Source of the DNA: Polynucleobacter sp. TUM22923
GTDB lineage: Bacteria; Pseudomonadota; Gammaproteobacteria; Burkholderiales; Burkholderiaceae
Length of the DNA stretch: 64,000 nt
Direction of reading: 5' to 3'
NCBI RefSeq assembly: GCF_030295705.1
Contig: NZ_AP027274.1
Location: forward strand, 1,674,001 to 1,738,000
The notes beneath the pieces were generated by a model. That model was not told the origin of the DNA and made no database searches. It worked only from the letters and a program-made list of their open reading frames with translations. Below, in pieces: positions 47,004-56,845 of the stretch. Position 1 is the first letter of the stretch. Each line of letters begins with the position of its first letter. A program made the position numbers and the translations under genes.

Positions 47004-47773
47004 AACAAAATGGCTTTGAGAGCTTTGTTAATCAACGAATTTGGATCATTGGTGCATCGAGCGGTATTGGAGAAGCCTGTGCAAGAGCCCTCTCGAATGC
47101 GGGAGCAAGGGTTGCTATTTCCGCCCGCCGCAAAGAGCGCCTCACTGCACTAGAAAACTCGGTACAAGGAATCACCTTGGTCGTGCCAGCAGACATCACC
47201 GATACTGCACAGATCAATACGGCCTATCAAACTATTGTTGAGCAATGGGGTGGCGTAGATTTGCTACTGTTTGTTTCTGGAGTCTATACCCCTTTGCGTG
47301 CTGATAATTTTGATTTTGAACTTGCACGACAAACTGTAGATGCCAATCTATTAGGCCCCATGCGTGCAGTAGCTTGTGTACTGCCTGATATGCTCAAAAA
47401 CCACTCTGGCCATATTGCCATTGTAGGAAGTGTAGCTGGATATAGCGGGCTACCAAAGGCTCTAGCCTATGGTCCCAGCAAAGCAGGAATCATCAACTTC
47501 TGTGAAACCCTATATTACGATTTACTCCCCGAAGGCGTAAGCGTACACATGATTTCACCAGGGTTTGTTGCAACTGAAGCTACCGCTCAAAATGATTTTG
47601 AAATGCCGGCACTGATTACTGCCGAAGAAGCTGCTACTGAAATACTAGCAGGCATCTCTGCTGGAAAATTTGACATTCACTTTCCTAAACGATTTTCAGG
47701 TTTTCTGAAATTTCTTAGAATTCTGCCTTATCCACTCTACTTCTGGTTTGTTAGGCGCTTCGTCAAAATATAA
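47000..47773 (+). CDS. Short-chain dehydrogenase/reductase
   Basis: A 257-residue classical SDR: the cofactor loop IIGASSGIGEACARAL, DLLLFVSGVYTP, the Ser in VGSVAGYSG and the active site YGPSKAG. The basic pair SARRKER after the second strand suggests NADPH preference. It ends the coupled five-gene operon; a lipid-derived substrate is inferred from context. Confidence 0.9.
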   Translation: MKQNGFESFVNQRIWIIGASSGIGEACARALSNAGARVAISARRKERLTALENSVQGITLVVPADITDTAQINTAYQTIVEQWGGVDLLLFVSGVYTPLRADNFDFELARQTVDANLLGPMRAVACVLPDMLKNHSGHIAIVGSVAGYSGLPKALAYGPSKAGIINFCETLYYDLLPEGVSVHMISPGFVATEATAQNDFEMPALITAEEAATEILAGISAGKFDIHFPKRFSGFLKFLRILPYPLYFWFVRRFVKI

Positions 47774-47797
47774 GAACTGCGCACTATAAAACCCAGC

Positions 47798-48454
47798 TCA
47801 CTTGTACTTGTTTTTACGAATCAAGATCTCTAAATAATCCATAACAGCAATGGCCTTTGCCTTAGTACCGGCAATGGAAGGCGAAGTCACATAACGCCCC
47901 TGCATCACAATAGTCGGCACACCATCAATACGATAAGTTTCAGCTAATTGCCTTGCAGCACGGGCTTTGGAAACTACAGCAAATGAGCGATAAGTGGCCA
48001 AAAAAGTATTGCGATCGATGCCTTGGGTAGTGACCCAATCTGCGATCTCGTTTTCAGTCAAGAGGCGCTTATTTTCCTTATGCATGGCATACATGACTTT
48101 TTCGTTCATGGCATCACCTTTGCCCATAGCCTCTAGGGCATAGAATAACTGGCTGTGCGGCATAAAGTCATCGCGGAAGGCAACCGGAACTCTCCGGAAG
48201 GTGACATCTTTAGGTTGGCGCTTTACCCACGCACTTAACTCCGGCTCAAAATCAAAACAATGTGGGCAGCCATACCAAAAAAATTCGATGACCTCGACCT
48301 TTCCCTGGGTCTCTACTGGCTGAGCTATGGGAAGAATGCGGTAGTCAAACCCCTCTTCGATCTTAGCGCTCTGGGCGTTTATTAAACCGGAAAAAGAGCC
48401 CGTCAACACTACTGCCGTGAAGGAAAGGAAAGTACGCTTAGAAAAAGAGATCAT
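47798..48454 (-). CDS. dsbA: Thiol:disulfide interchange protein DsbA
   Basis: Periplasmic oxidase that forms disulfides in exported proteins. The 218-residue precursor has a signal peptide (cleaved near INA at 25-27), the active site Cys63-Pro-His-Cys66 in FFWYGCPHCFDFEP and the cis-Pro loop RIDGVPTIVMQGRY. It overlaps the upstream SPOR gene by 4 bp and converges with the SDR gene across 24 bp. Confidence 0.96.
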   Translation of the reverse strand: MISFSKRTFLSFTAVVLTGSFSGLINAQSAKIEEGFDYRILPIAQPVETQGKVEVIEFFWYGCPHCFDFEPELSAWVKRQPKDVTFRRVPVAFRDDFMPHSQLFYALEAMGKGDAMNEKVMYAMHKENKRLLTENEIADWVTTQGIDRNTFLATYRSFAVVSKARAARQLAETYRIDGVPTIVMQGRYVTSPSIAGTKAKAIAVMDYLEILIRKNKYK

Positions 48455-49065
48455 GATTTGCTAGCTTTAATGATGGTTGGCTTAATGCCGATGCCAGTCA
48501 ACTTATCACGCACCGGATTACTTTCGTCAACACTATTGTAGGGACCGACGCGAACGCGCCACAAGGTGTTACCTTCACTACTAACTTCGCTGAGTTGCGA
48601 CTGAATACCTTGAATGGCTAGGTTCGCTTTTTGTGCATCTGCGTCAGCACGCTTATTGAATGCGCCTACTTGTAGAAAATAAATTGCATCTGTTTTGGCA
48701 GTGGGTGGAGCAGGTGTAGCAGGTGCAGTATTGGCATCTGCAGGCTTCTTACCATTTGCAAGGTCGCCAATTGGATCTGGTGCATTTGCAGCAGGCGCAG
48801 ATGACTTACCTTGAAGTGGCCTATTCAGATCTAGAGGCTCAGTAACAGGGGCGGCCTCACCTTCAGCGGGGGCTGCTCCTGACTTAATAGTTAACGGCAG
48901 ATTCGGAGCACGAATACCAGGGCGCTCCTGGGGCGTGTTCTTAGAAAGATAAAAGGCAATTACAAATGCAATTCCTAGACCGGCACCTAGACCCAGAATA
49001 AAACCCAGAATAGTACCGCCGTATTCTGAACTCGATGCATTTGTCTGTAGATTCATTTTTTTCAT
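48451..49065 (-). CDS. SPOR domain cell-division protein (FtsN-like)
   Basis: A bitopic protein of about 204 residues from ATG 49065 (MKKMNLQTNASSS). One membrane helix (about 17-40, rich in Gly) is followed by a long Ala/Pro linker and a C-terminal SPOR domain: YFLQVGAFNKRADADAQKANL and LWRVRVGPYNSVDES. SPOR domains bind denuded septal peptidoglycan. The layout matches FtsN-like proteins found between argS and dsbA in betaproteobacteria. An ATG at 49092 is also in frame. Confidence 0.9.
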   Translation of the reverse strand: MKKMNLQTNASSSEYGGTILGFILGLGAGLGIAFVIAFYLSKNTPQERPGIRAPNLPLTIKSGAAPAEGEAAPVTEPLDLNRPLQGKSSAPAANAPDPIGDLANGKKPADANTAPATPAPPTAKTDAIYFLQVGAFNKRADADAQKANLAIQGIQSQLSEVSSEGNTLWRVRVGPYNSVDESNPVRDKLTGIGIKPTIIKASKS

Positions 49066-49128
49066 CGCGTATCTATCCTTCATATATTGCACTGCGCATG
49101 ACTATCACTGTTCTTTTAATCGTATAGC

Positions 49129-50874
49129 TTACATCTTAGCTGGAGCAGAGACACCCAGTAGTTTTAAACCATTCTCTAAGACTTGGCGAGTAGCCGATAG
49201 CAAAGCCAAACGAGCCAGTTTTAAGGCAGGATCATCAACTAGTACTCGATCTGCGCTATAAAAAGTATGGAAATCACCTGCTAAATCACGTAAATAAAAT
49301 GCTAAGGCGTGTGGCGCTAGATCTGCGGCTGCATCTGTCAGCATTTCTGGATATTCAGCTAAACGCCGCAATAAACGATCTGAAGCCTTACTTTGCAGCA
49401 AAGAGAGGTCTGCGGCTTTGAGATCGGATCGTTGTCCACCCCATTGGCTCAAAATAGAGCAAATCCGTGCATGCGCATATTGCACATAAAAAACAGGGTT
49501 TTCATCATTCTGCTGAAGGGCCAAGTCAATATCAAATACAAACTCGGTATCCGCTTTACGAGAAATCAAAAAGAATCGAACAGCATCTCTTCCCCGTTGC
49601 AATGCGAGCTCACGCTCACTAGTCGTCATTTCTGGAGTAACACCACCAGACCACTCCACTAAATCACGCACAGTCACGTAAGATCCTGCGCGCTTAGAAA
49701 TTTTTACTTCCTCACCATTACGCATTACTGTCACCATCTTATGCAAGACATAATCAGGGTACGTTTTTGGAATATCCCACTCGCGTTTTTTAGCTACGCC
49801 CTGCAATCCAGAGCGCACGCGAGCGATAGTGCCATGATGGTCGCTACCCTGCACATTGATGACCTTCTCAAAACCACGCTGCCATTTGCTTGTGTGGTAC
49901 GCCACATCAGGTACAAAGTAGGTAAAGCTACCATCAGACTTACGCATCACACGGTCTTTATCATCGCCATCATCCGTTGTTCTAAGCCAGAGGGCACCCT
50001 CGGATTCATAAGTCTTACCGATACTCTGCAAATCATCCACAATTTGAGCAACACTGCCATCGGTGTATAAAGAAGATTCTAAGTAGTAGCAATCAAACTT
50101 CACGCCGAAAGTTTGTAAATCAATATCCTGCTCATTACGCAAATAAGCCACTGCAAATTGTCGAATTGCCTCAACCTTATCTGCATCTGATAAGTCAACA
50201 CGATAAGCTGGCGATGCTAAATATGCAGCGGCAATCTCCGCAATATATTCACCGTTATAAGCCTGCTCTGGCCAACCCGGATCTGTTGGCTTTAAGCCGT
50301 TTAAACGCGCCTGCACCGAAAGGGCTAGATTTGCGATCTGTACACCTGCATCGTTGTAATAAAACTCACGATGCACATCAATTCCCTGTGTAGACAATAA
50401 ATTGGCTAGCGCATCACCGAGCGCTGCTTGGCGACCATGGCCAACATGCAATGGCCCCGTTGGATTGGCAGAAACGAACTCAATCATCGCTTTGCTGACT
50501 GGAGTAACGCCTGGCATCACCCGCCCAAATGTAGGGCCTGCTGTCAAGATTTCTTCAATCACCGTTGTTTTGGCAGTATTCGTTAGGCGAAAATTAATAA
50601 ATCCTGGACCAGCAATCTCGCAACTAGTAATAAGGTCGGCGTATCCAGTTTGCTGTTGCAAACGCTCAACAATGGCTTGGGCCAACTCCCTTGGATTTAG
50701 CTTCCACGCCTTGGATAGCTGAAGTGCAATATTACATGCGACATCGCCATGATCCACCGCCTTAGGGCGCTCCAGGCGGGGTTGGGGTGTATCTGCTAAG
50801 TTGCGCTCCTGGGCCAAGCCCTGAAGCACTGCACTGAGCATCTCAATTAAACGATTTTTATTAGTTAACAACAT
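49129..50874 (-). CDS. argS: Arginyl-tRNA synthetase
   Basis: A class I synthetase of 581 residues. It contains the N-terminal tRNA D-loop binding domain, the HIGH-like motif HVGH at 143-146 ([11 protein letters not shown]), the KMSKS-like motif [15 protein letters not shown] and a C-terminal DALR anticodon-binding domain with [10 protein letters not shown] just before it. Length is usual. It diverges from the DUF1840 gene with 35 bp between starts. Confidence 0.97.
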   Translation of the reverse strand: MLLTNKNRLIEMLSAVLQGLAQERNLADTPQPRLERPKAVDHGDVACNIALQLSKAWKLNPRELAQAIVERLQQQTGYADLITSCEIAGPGFINFRLTNTAKTTVIEEILTAGPTFGRVMPGVTPVSKAMIEFVSANPTGPLHVGHGRQAALGDALANLLSTQGIDVHREFYYNDAGVQIANLALSVQARLNGLKPTDPGWPEQAYNGEYIAEIAAAYLASPAYRVDLSDADKVEAIRQFAVAYLRNEQDIDLQTFGVKFDCYYLESSLYTDGSVAQIVDDLQSIGKTYESEGALWLRTTDDGDDKDRVMRKSDGSFTYFVPDVAYHTSKWQRGFEKVINVQGSDHHGTIARVRSGLQGVAKKREWDIPKTYPDYVLHKMVTVMRNGEEVKISKRAGSYVTVRDLVEWSGGVTPEMTTSERELALQRGRDAVRFFLISRKADTEFVFDIDLALQQNDENPVFYVQYAHARICSILSQWGGQRSDLKAADLSLLQSKASDRLLRRLAEYPEMLTDAAADLAPHALAFYLRDLAGDFHTFYSADRVLVDDPALKLARLALLSATRQVLENGLKLLGVSAPAKM

Positions 50875-50909
50875 AGTTTAATGAGTTTATCAGGTGGTAA
50901 GCTATAGAA

Positions 50910-51227
50910 ATGATCTATCAATTTCGCTCAAAGGCAGGTCCAGATGTCATCATGCTGGCTGATCTCAGTCAGCGCATATTTGATCTCTTGAATCGCCCAC
51001 TCGAGCCCAGGGGGATTCTGACAGTAGAGCAGCTCCCTGCCCTGATCAACTTATTAGAAACTGCCATCCTGAAAGACCTAGAAGATCGCGCCCAGCACGA
51101 TTTAAGAGGCCAAGAGGGTGGCAAGAGGCCAAAACTGGCAGACCGACTAGGCCAACGCGCCTATCCTTTTCTGGAGCTCATGAAACAAGCTAAAGAAAAA
51201 GGTGAGCCAGTGATGTGGGGCGTTTAG
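50910..51227 (+). CDS. DUF1840 family protein
   Basis: A 105-residue protein with IYQFRSKAGPDVIML at the start, RGILTVEQLPALINLLETAI and LGQRAYPFLELMKQA, characteristic of DUF1840, which is nearly confined to betaproteobacteria and pairs with argS. It is probably a small cytosolic helical protein. No function is known. It converges with metH across 28 bp. Confidence 0.93.
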   Translation: MIYQFRSKAGPDVIMLADLSQRIFDLLNRPLEPRGILTVEQLPALINLLETAILKDLEDRAQHDLRGQEGGKRPKLADRLGQRAYPFLELMKQAKEKGEPVMWGV

Positions 51228-51255
51228 AAAATATCGCGCCGGCATCACCCCTGAT

Positions 51256-54009
51256 TTAATCGATCAAGCTCGCCAATTGACGGCGAATATCTTGAACATC
51301 TTCACCTCTGCGCTTTGCCATATCTTCAACCTGATCAGCGGAAACCTTGCCCACATTGAAATAACGGGCTTCTGGGTGAGCCAAGTAAAAACCGCTCACA
51401 CTAGATGCTGGGTTCATGGCCATAGACTCGGTTAAGGTCATTCCGATATCTTCGGACCCGATGACACGCAATAAATCCTGCTTTACCTCATGCGCTGGAC
51501 AAGCAGGGTAGCCTGGTGCGGGACGTATGCCGCGATATTGCTCATCGATCATCTGATCATTGGTCAATAACTCATCCGTTGCATAACCCCAGAGATCAGT
51601 ACGTACGCGATGGTGCATTAACTCCGCAAATGCTTCAGCCAAACGATCTGCTAAGGCTTTCAACATAATGGCACTGTAGTCATCGTGCTTTGCCTGAAAC
51701 TCTGCAACTTTCTTTTCCACGCCGTGGCCAGTAGTGACCGCAAAGCAACCTAGATAATCCGCAACCCGTGAATCTTTAGGGGCCACATAATCCGCCAAAC
51801 AACGATTGGGGCGGCGTACCCCGTCGACTACCGGACGCTCACCTTGTTGGCGTAAGTTATGCCATACAAATAGCGGATGCTCACGCGCTTCATCGCTATA
51901 CAAAACGATGTCATCGCCGACAGTATTGGCGGGGTAAAAAGCAACAACAGCATCGGCCTGTATCCATTGTCCCTTGATCAACTTATCCAATAACACCTTA
52001 GCATCTTCAAATACCTTGCGCGACTCAACCCCAACAATCTCATCATCCAGGATCGCTGGAAACTTTCCGGCTAAATCCCAAGTTTGAAAGAAAGGAGTCC
52101 AGTCAATATATTTTGCGATATCGCTAAGAGCGAAATTCTTGAAAATACGGCGGCCAATAAACTTTGGTTTCTCAGGCACATAGGCTACCCAATCAATCAA
52201 CTCGCGATTCTTACGTGCAGCCTCCAGAGAAATCGTTGGCGCCGCCTTCTTATTTGCATGTTGCTCACGAATACGAACGTAATCATCTCGCAAATCTTGA
52301 ATAAATTTCTTTGAGCCTTCATCTGAAAGTAGGCTCGATGCTACAGAAACAGACCGTGAAGCATCTGGCACATAAACTACTGGTCCATCATAGTGCGGGG
52401 CAATCTTCACAGCGGTATGTACACGTGAAGTTGTCGCACCACCAATCATCAATGGGATTTGACGCTCACGGAAATAATCATCCCGTTGCATTTCTTGCGC
52501 AACATAAGTCATCTCTTCTAGCGAAGGGGTAATCAAACCCGACAAACCAACGATATCCGCTTTTTCTTCTTTAGCACGCTTTAAGATTTCTGCACAAGGA
52601 ACCATTACGCCCATATTGGCGACTTCAAAGTTATTACATTGCAGCACCACCGTCACAATATTTTTACCAATATCGTGCACATCGCCCTTAACCGTGGCCA
52701 TCACAATCTTGCCTTTAGCTTTTGCTTCTCCGCCCGAGGCAATATGTAGACGCTTTTCTTCTTCGATATAGGGAATCAAAATTGCTACAGCCTGCTTCAT
52801 GACGCGCGCACTTTTGACAACCTGCGGCAAGAACATCTTTCCTTCGCCAAACAAATCACCAACGACATTCATGCCATCCATGAGTGGGCCTTCAATCACC
52901 TCAATTGGCCTACCACCAGAACCCATAATTTGGGCGCGCAACTCTTCTGTATCTTCTTCGATAAAGTTAGTAATGCCATGGACCAGAGCATGCGTCAAGC
53001 GATCACGTACTGTAGATTCACGCCAAACTAAGTTCTCCACTTGTTTAGCGCCACCGCCTTTAAATTGATCGGCAATATCGAGTAATCGCTCAGTTGGCGT
53101 TTTGCCCTCTTTTTCTTTAAAGCGATTCAGGACAACATCCTCAACCCGCTCTCGTAAATCTGAGTCTAAGTCAGCGTACACCCCGAGTTGACCTGCATTG
53201 ACAATCCCCATGTCCATACCCGCCTTAATGGCGTGATACAAGAACACAGTGTGAATAGCCTCACGCACACGATCATTACCGCGAAATGAGAAACTCACAT
53301 TTGATACACCGCCACTGACTTTGGCACCGGGAAGATTTTCTTTAATCCAGCGCGTAGCATTTATAAAATCTACTGCATAGTTATCATGCTCTTCAATACC
53401 GGTGGCAATCGCAAAGACATTAGGATCGAAAATAATATCTTCGGCCGGGAAATGAAGTTCATTAACCAAAATCTCATAACAACGCTGGCAAATTTCGGTC
53501 TTACGCTTAAACGTATCTGCTTGACCCGCCTCATCAAATGCCATGACAACGCTGGCAGCGCCATAGCGACGGATTAAGCGCGCCTGTTTTCTGAAAGACT
53601 CTTCACCCTCTTTCAGGGAGATAGAGTTCACAATCGGCTTACCTTGAACACACTTAAGGCCAGCCTCAATCACGCTCCACTTTGAGGAATCAATCATGAT
53701 AGGAACTCGTGCAATATCGGGCTCAGAGGCAATCAGATTTAAGAAGCGACTCATTGCCGCCTCAGAATCCAGCATCGCTTCATCCATATTGATATCAATA
53801 ATTTGAGCGCCATTCTCGACCTGCTGTCTTGCCACCGCTAAGGCTTCGTCAAATTGATTATTTAAAATCATGCGGGAGAAAGCTTTAGATCCCGTGACAT
53901 TTGTGCGTTCCCCAATATTGACAAAACGCAAATCCCCTGTGAGATTAAACGGCTCTAATCCAGAGAGTCTCATTGAAGGTATTGCAGATTCATTTTTTTG
54001 ATTACTCAT
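51256..54009 (-). CDS. metH: Methionine synthase, pterin/cobalamin/activation part
   Basis: A 917-residue protein corresponding to the last three modules of MetH: the methyltetrahydrofolate-binding domain ([14 protein letters not shown] near 32-45, [11 protein letters not shown]), the cobalamin domain with the lower ligand in [11 protein letters not shown], and the C-terminal SAM reactivation domain ([13 protein letters not shown]). The homocysteine module is encoded by the upstream gene, which overlaps by 4 bp (ATGA). Splitting MetH this way is common in Burkholderiales and is not a frameshift. Confidence 0.96.
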   Translation of the reverse strand: MSNQKNESAIPSMRLSGLEPFNLTGDLRFVNIGERTNVTGSKAFSRMILNNQFDEALAVARQQVENGAQIIDINMDEAMLDSEAAMSRFLNLIASEPDIARVPIMIDSSKWSVIEAGLKCVQGKPIVNSISLKEGEESFRKQARLIRRYGAASVVMAFDEAGQADTFKRKTEICQRCYEILVNELHFPAEDIIFDPNVFAIATGIEEHDNYAVDFINATRWIKENLPGAKVSGGVSNVSFSFRGNDRVREAIHTVFLYHAIKAGMDMGIVNAGQLGVYADLDSDLRERVEDVVLNRFKEKEGKTPTERLLDIADQFKGGGAKQVENLVWRESTVRDRLTHALVHGITNFIEEDTEELRAQIMGSGGRPIEVIEGPLMDGMNVVGDLFGEGKMFLPQVVKSARVMKQAVAILIPYIEEEKRLHIASGGEAKAKGKIVMATVKGDVHDIGKNIVTVVLQCNNFEVANMGVMVPCAEILKRAKEEKADIVGLSGLITPSLEEMTYVAQEMQRDDYFRERQIPLMIGGATTSRVHTAVKIAPHYDGPVVYVPDASRSVSVASSLLSDEGSKKFIQDLRDDYVRIREQHANKKAAPTISLEAARKNRELIDWVAYVPEKPKFIGRRIFKNFALSDIAKYIDWTPFFQTWDLAGKFPAILDDEIVGVESRKVFEDAKVLLDKLIKGQWIQADAVVAFYPANTVGDDIVLYSDEAREHPLFVWHNLRQQGERPVVDGVRRPNRCLADYVAPKDSRVADYLGCFAVTTGHGVEKKVAEFQAKHDDYSAIMLKALADRLAEAFAELMHHRVRTDLWGYATDELLTNDQMIDEQYRGIRPAPGYPACPAHEVKQDLLRVIGSEDIGMTLTESMAMNPASSVSGFYLAHPEARYFNVGKVSADQVEDMAKRRGEDVQDIRRQLASLID

Positions 54010-55070
54010 GCTGACGCCTCCACACTTTCACGATAGAAAACGCGGGGCTTACGCTTAGCCACTGCTTGTGCAATTGCACGAATATGATCAGGCGTCGTTC
54101 CACAGCATCCACCAACGAGATTAACAAGGCCATCTTTTGCAAATCCATCAACTAAACTTGAAGTAATGTCAGGCGTCTCATCAAACCCGGTATCACTCAT
54201 CGGGTTAGGCAAACCTGCATTGGGGTAGCAAGAAACTGCGGCATCGCAGATGCGGGCCAGTTCCGCGATATAAGGGCGCATCAGTGCAGCCCCTAAAGCA
54301 CAGTTCAAACCAAAAGTCAGCGGCTTAATATGACGTAAGCTATTCCAAAATGCCTCTACTGTTTGGCCAGATAAAATCCGTCCAGAAGCATCTGTTACCG
54401 TTCCCGAAATCATCACTGGCAAACGCTCGCCCGTTTCCTCAAAGAATTCATCCAAAGCAAATAAAGCGGCTTTTGCATTCAAGGTATCGAAAATAGTTTC
54501 AACCAAAAACAAATCAACACCGCCAGCAAACAGTCCTTCAATCTGCTCGCGATATGAAGCACGCAACGCATCAAAGGTGACGTTGCGCGCACCTGGATCG
54601 TTTACATCTGGAGAAATACTGGCCGTCTTCGGTGTGGGCCCAATGGCTCCAGCAGCAAAACGGGGTTTATCGGGCGTACTATATTTTTCACATGCAGCCC
54701 GGGCTAATTGGGCAGAAATAATATTCATTTCTCGTGCCAAGCCAGCCATTTTGTAATCCTCTTGGGCTACCGAGGTTGCACCAAACGTATTGGTTTCAAT
54801 AATGTCCGCACCAGCATCTAAATACTGCTCATGAATCTTGCTGATAATGTGGGGCTGGGTTAGAACCAATAATTCATTATTTCCCTTCACATCGCTCGCA
54901 TGGTCAGCAAACCGTTGACTAGTAGGAAGTCCACGATAGTCTGACTCGCTCAACTTATATTGCTGAATCATCGTGCCCATAGCACCATCCAAAATCAGAA
55001 TACGCTGCTTTAGAAGCTCAGGAAGTATCTGGCCACGAGTATAAGACTGGGATAAACCATTAGATTGCAT
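54006..55070 (-). CDS. Methionine synthase, homocysteine-binding subunit
   Basis: A 354-residue homocysteine S-methyltransferase domain: [15 protein letters not shown] near the N-terminus, [16 protein letters not shown], and the zinc ligands in GLNCALGA and [11 protein letters not shown]. It equals the N-terminal module of full-length MetH and supplies activated homocysteine to the partner encoded next to it. No cobalamin or SAM riboswitch fits in the 75-bp upstream gap. Confidence 0.95.
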   Translation of the reverse strand: MQSNGLSQSYTRGQILPELLKQRILILDGAMGTMIQQYKLSESDYRGLPTSQRFADHASDVKGNNELLVLTQPHIISKIHEQYLDAGADIIETNTFGATSVAQEDYKMAGLAREMNIISAQLARAACEKYSTPDKPRFAAGAIGPTPKTASISPDVNDPGARNVTFDALRASYREQIEGLFAGGVDLFLVETIFDTLNAKAALFALDEFFEETGERLPVMISGTVTDASGRILSGQTVEAFWNSLRHIKPLTFGLNCALGAALMRPYIAELARICDAAVSCYPNAGLPNPMSDTGFDETPDITSSLVDGFAKDGLVNLVGGCCGTTPDHIRAIAQAVAKRKPRVFYRESVEASA

Positions 55071-55145
55071 TGCTTGACCGAAATTGTTCTCTAGAATCTC
55101 TTATTCTATTGGTAAACGCTATTTTTATCTCACCCGGAGCCACCC

Positions 55146-55595
55146 ATGTTTGGAACTATTCCCGAATTCAATCAAAGCCTTGAAATGCTTAAAACCATGT
55201 GGGGTCAGGGAGGAGCTGGTCAACCAGGTCAGTTTCCCTTCACTACAGACGCCTCTAAGGCATCTGGGGGCTTTGGCGCTGCATTCCCCGGCCTTGATAC
55301 CGATGAGCTAGAGAAGCGTATTAAAGACCTCAAAAGCGTTGAAAATTGGCTCAACCTCAACCTTAATATCCTAAAATCTACTATCCAAGGCCTAGAAGTA
55401 CAACATGCCACCATGATGGCACTCAAATCTTTTGGGGATGCTGTTTCCGCTTCGGCAGCTGCAGCAACCGGAACGACTGAAGATTCAGGAGCTAGGACAC
55501 CAAAGGCAAGCACTACAACTAAGCCACGGAAAACCGCAAAACGCCGTCCTCGCAAAGCTGGCGACGCAACACACCTCGACGAAGTAGGTAATTAA
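55146..55595 (+). CDS. phaM: PhaM-type polyhydroxyalkanoate granule regulatory protein
   Basis: A 149-residue protein. The N-terminal IPEFNQSLEMLKTMWG and the central DELEKRIKDLKSVENWLNLNLNIL (in pieces) match PhaM, which activates PHA synthase and tethers granules to the nucleoid. The C-terminal tail is Lys/Arg/Ala/Thr-rich (TTKPRKTAKRRPRKAG), resembling a histone-like DNA-binding tail. Its last 77 bp overlap the convergent MBL gene. It implies that the cell makes PHA, although no synthase gene is in this window. Confidence 0.92.
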   Translation: MFGTIPEFNQSLEMLKTMWGQGGAGQPGQFPFTTDASKASGGFGAAFPGLDTDELEKRIKDLKSVENWLNLNLNILKSTIQGLEVQHATMMALKSFGDAVSASAAAATGTTEDSGARTPKASTTTKPRKTAKRRPRKAGDATHLDEVGN

Positions 55596-56598
55596 GATGG
55601 GCGATTGCTTCACCCATTGCAAACGTCATTTGGTGAATATCGAGCTCTCGCTTAAATAACACTGGGATGATCTCACGAGCTGTTGCTGGTGTCTGACAGG
55701 CACCGATGGTCTCTGCCAAGCGATCATCATGATGCGCTTTCAACTGCGCAATGCGTGGTTTCATTCCGGTAAACGGTTTGCCATGCGATGGTAATACCAA
55801 AGTATCGTCAGGCAAAGGTAGGTATCGATCTAATGAGCTGAGGTACAGACCTAAAGGATCCGCATCCGGATCAGCATCATAGACACTAACGTTTGTAGAA
55901 ATACGGGGTAACAACATGTCTCCAGAAATGAGGACGCCTAAGGCGCCACAATATAAAGAGGCATGCTCCGGCGCATGACCAAACCCCATAATGACTTGCC
56001 ACTCATGGCCACCAATTAAGATCTTTTCATGATCAACAATGCGACGATATTGATGCGGAACGCCCGGTACCATATTGCTGTAATAACTAGAGCGCGCCCG
56101 AATCTTTTCTAAATCCTCAGGCGCACTTAATCCATGTTTCTGAAAATGATCTGCAGAGCCCCCGCCACCAGCCCTAGCACCTACAGAAGCGCCGCCCTCT
56201 TTATGACTGAGCCATTGCGCGGTTAAGTAATCGGTCATCGAGATCCACATAGGGACCTGCCATTTTTCACAGAGCCACTGCGCTAGACCAATATGGTCTG
56301 GATGCATATGGGTCACGATCACCCGCACAACCGGTAAGCCCTCTAATTGCGTTGCAAAAATTTGCTCCCAAGCAGCTTGGGTTTCATCGTTGGCAATACC
56401 GCAGTCCACAATCGTCCAGCCCTCAACCCCTTCAAATACATCGCGCAAGAGCCATAAATTAATATGGTCCAAGGCAAATGGAAGACGCATGCGTAGCCAG
56501 CGCACACCAGGCTCCAGCTCTATCGTGCCGCCAATTTGTGGAAGGGCATCTACTAAGGGATAATGAATTTCAGTATTTACTTGTGAAGATTTATTCAT
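55519..56598 (-). CDS. MBL-fold metallo-hydrolase
   Basis: A 359-residue metallo-beta-lactamase-fold protein with the metal motif HMHPDH at 97-102 (VTHMHPDHIGLAQ), a further His in GFGHAPEHASLYC, the bridging Asp in LISGDMLLP and PSHGKPF. The C-terminal helical part (about 270-359) fits the LACTB2/thioesterase-like subgroup with a winged-helix end, YLLRRGVLRRQ. The natural substrate is unknown. Its 3' end runs through the phaM 3' end on the other strand. Confidence 0.9.
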   Translation of the reverse strand: MNKSSQVNTEIHYPLVDALPQIGGTIELEPGVRWLRMRLPFALDHINLWLLRDVFEGVEGWTIVDCGIANDETQAAWEQIFATQLEGLPVVRVIVTHMHPDHIGLAQWLCEKWQVPMWISMTDYLTAQWLSHKEGGASVGARAGGGGSADHFQKHGLSAPEDLEKIRARSSYYSNMVPGVPHQYRRIVDHEKILIGGHEWQVIMGFGHAPEHASLYCGALGVLISGDMLLPRISTNVSVYDADPDADPLGLYLSSLDRYLPLPDDTLVLPSHGKPFTGMKPRIAQLKAHHDDRLAETIGACQTPATAREIIPVLFKRELDIHQMTFAMGEAIAHLNYLLRRGVLRRQLCEDGVLRFSVA

Positions 56599-56667
56599 GA
56601 GGAATATCTAGCCGTTCTGTTCTTTTTTCTTTCATTTTCAATCTCATCTCTTTTTACTGAAAATATT

Positions 56668-56841
56668 GTGACAACAATTTCATCGCCCTGCATCAACTGG
56701 TGTGATATCGATCCAGAAAATGGTTACTGTTTTGGCTGTTTTCGCACACTTTCTGAAATTGCTGATTGGTCCAATCTATCGGATTCAGAGAAGCTTGGGG
56801 TCTGGGAAACCTTAGAGGTTCGCAAATCCCAAGCTGGCTAA
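56668..56841 (+). CDS. DUF1289 small Cys-rich protein
   Basis: A 57-residue protein starting at GTG 56668. Translation begins VTTISSPCINWCDID and continues GYCFGCFRTLSEIADW, NLSDSEKLGVWETL. The SPCxxxCxID...GxCxGCxRTxxEIxxW pattern is the DUF1289 signature; the four Cys probably bind iron or zinc. It lies in the gap between two minus-strand genes and is easily missed because of its length and GTG start. It converges with acuI across 4 bp. No strong Shine-Dalgarno is present. Function is unknown. Confidence 0.85.
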   Translation: MTTISSPCINWCDIDPENGYCFGCFRTLSEIADWSNLSDSEKLGVWETLEVRKSQAG

Positions 56842-56845
56842 TCGC

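Noticed and set aside
51256..55070. The two methionine synthase genes as a frameshifted single metH
   Set aside because: The genes meet at an ATGA overlap exactly at the module boundary and both are complete; split MetH is normal in Burkholderiales.
55071..55145. A cobalamin or SAM riboswitch ahead of the methionine synthase genes
   Set aside because: The gap is only 75 bp and shows none of the conserved stems or boxes; too short for either element.
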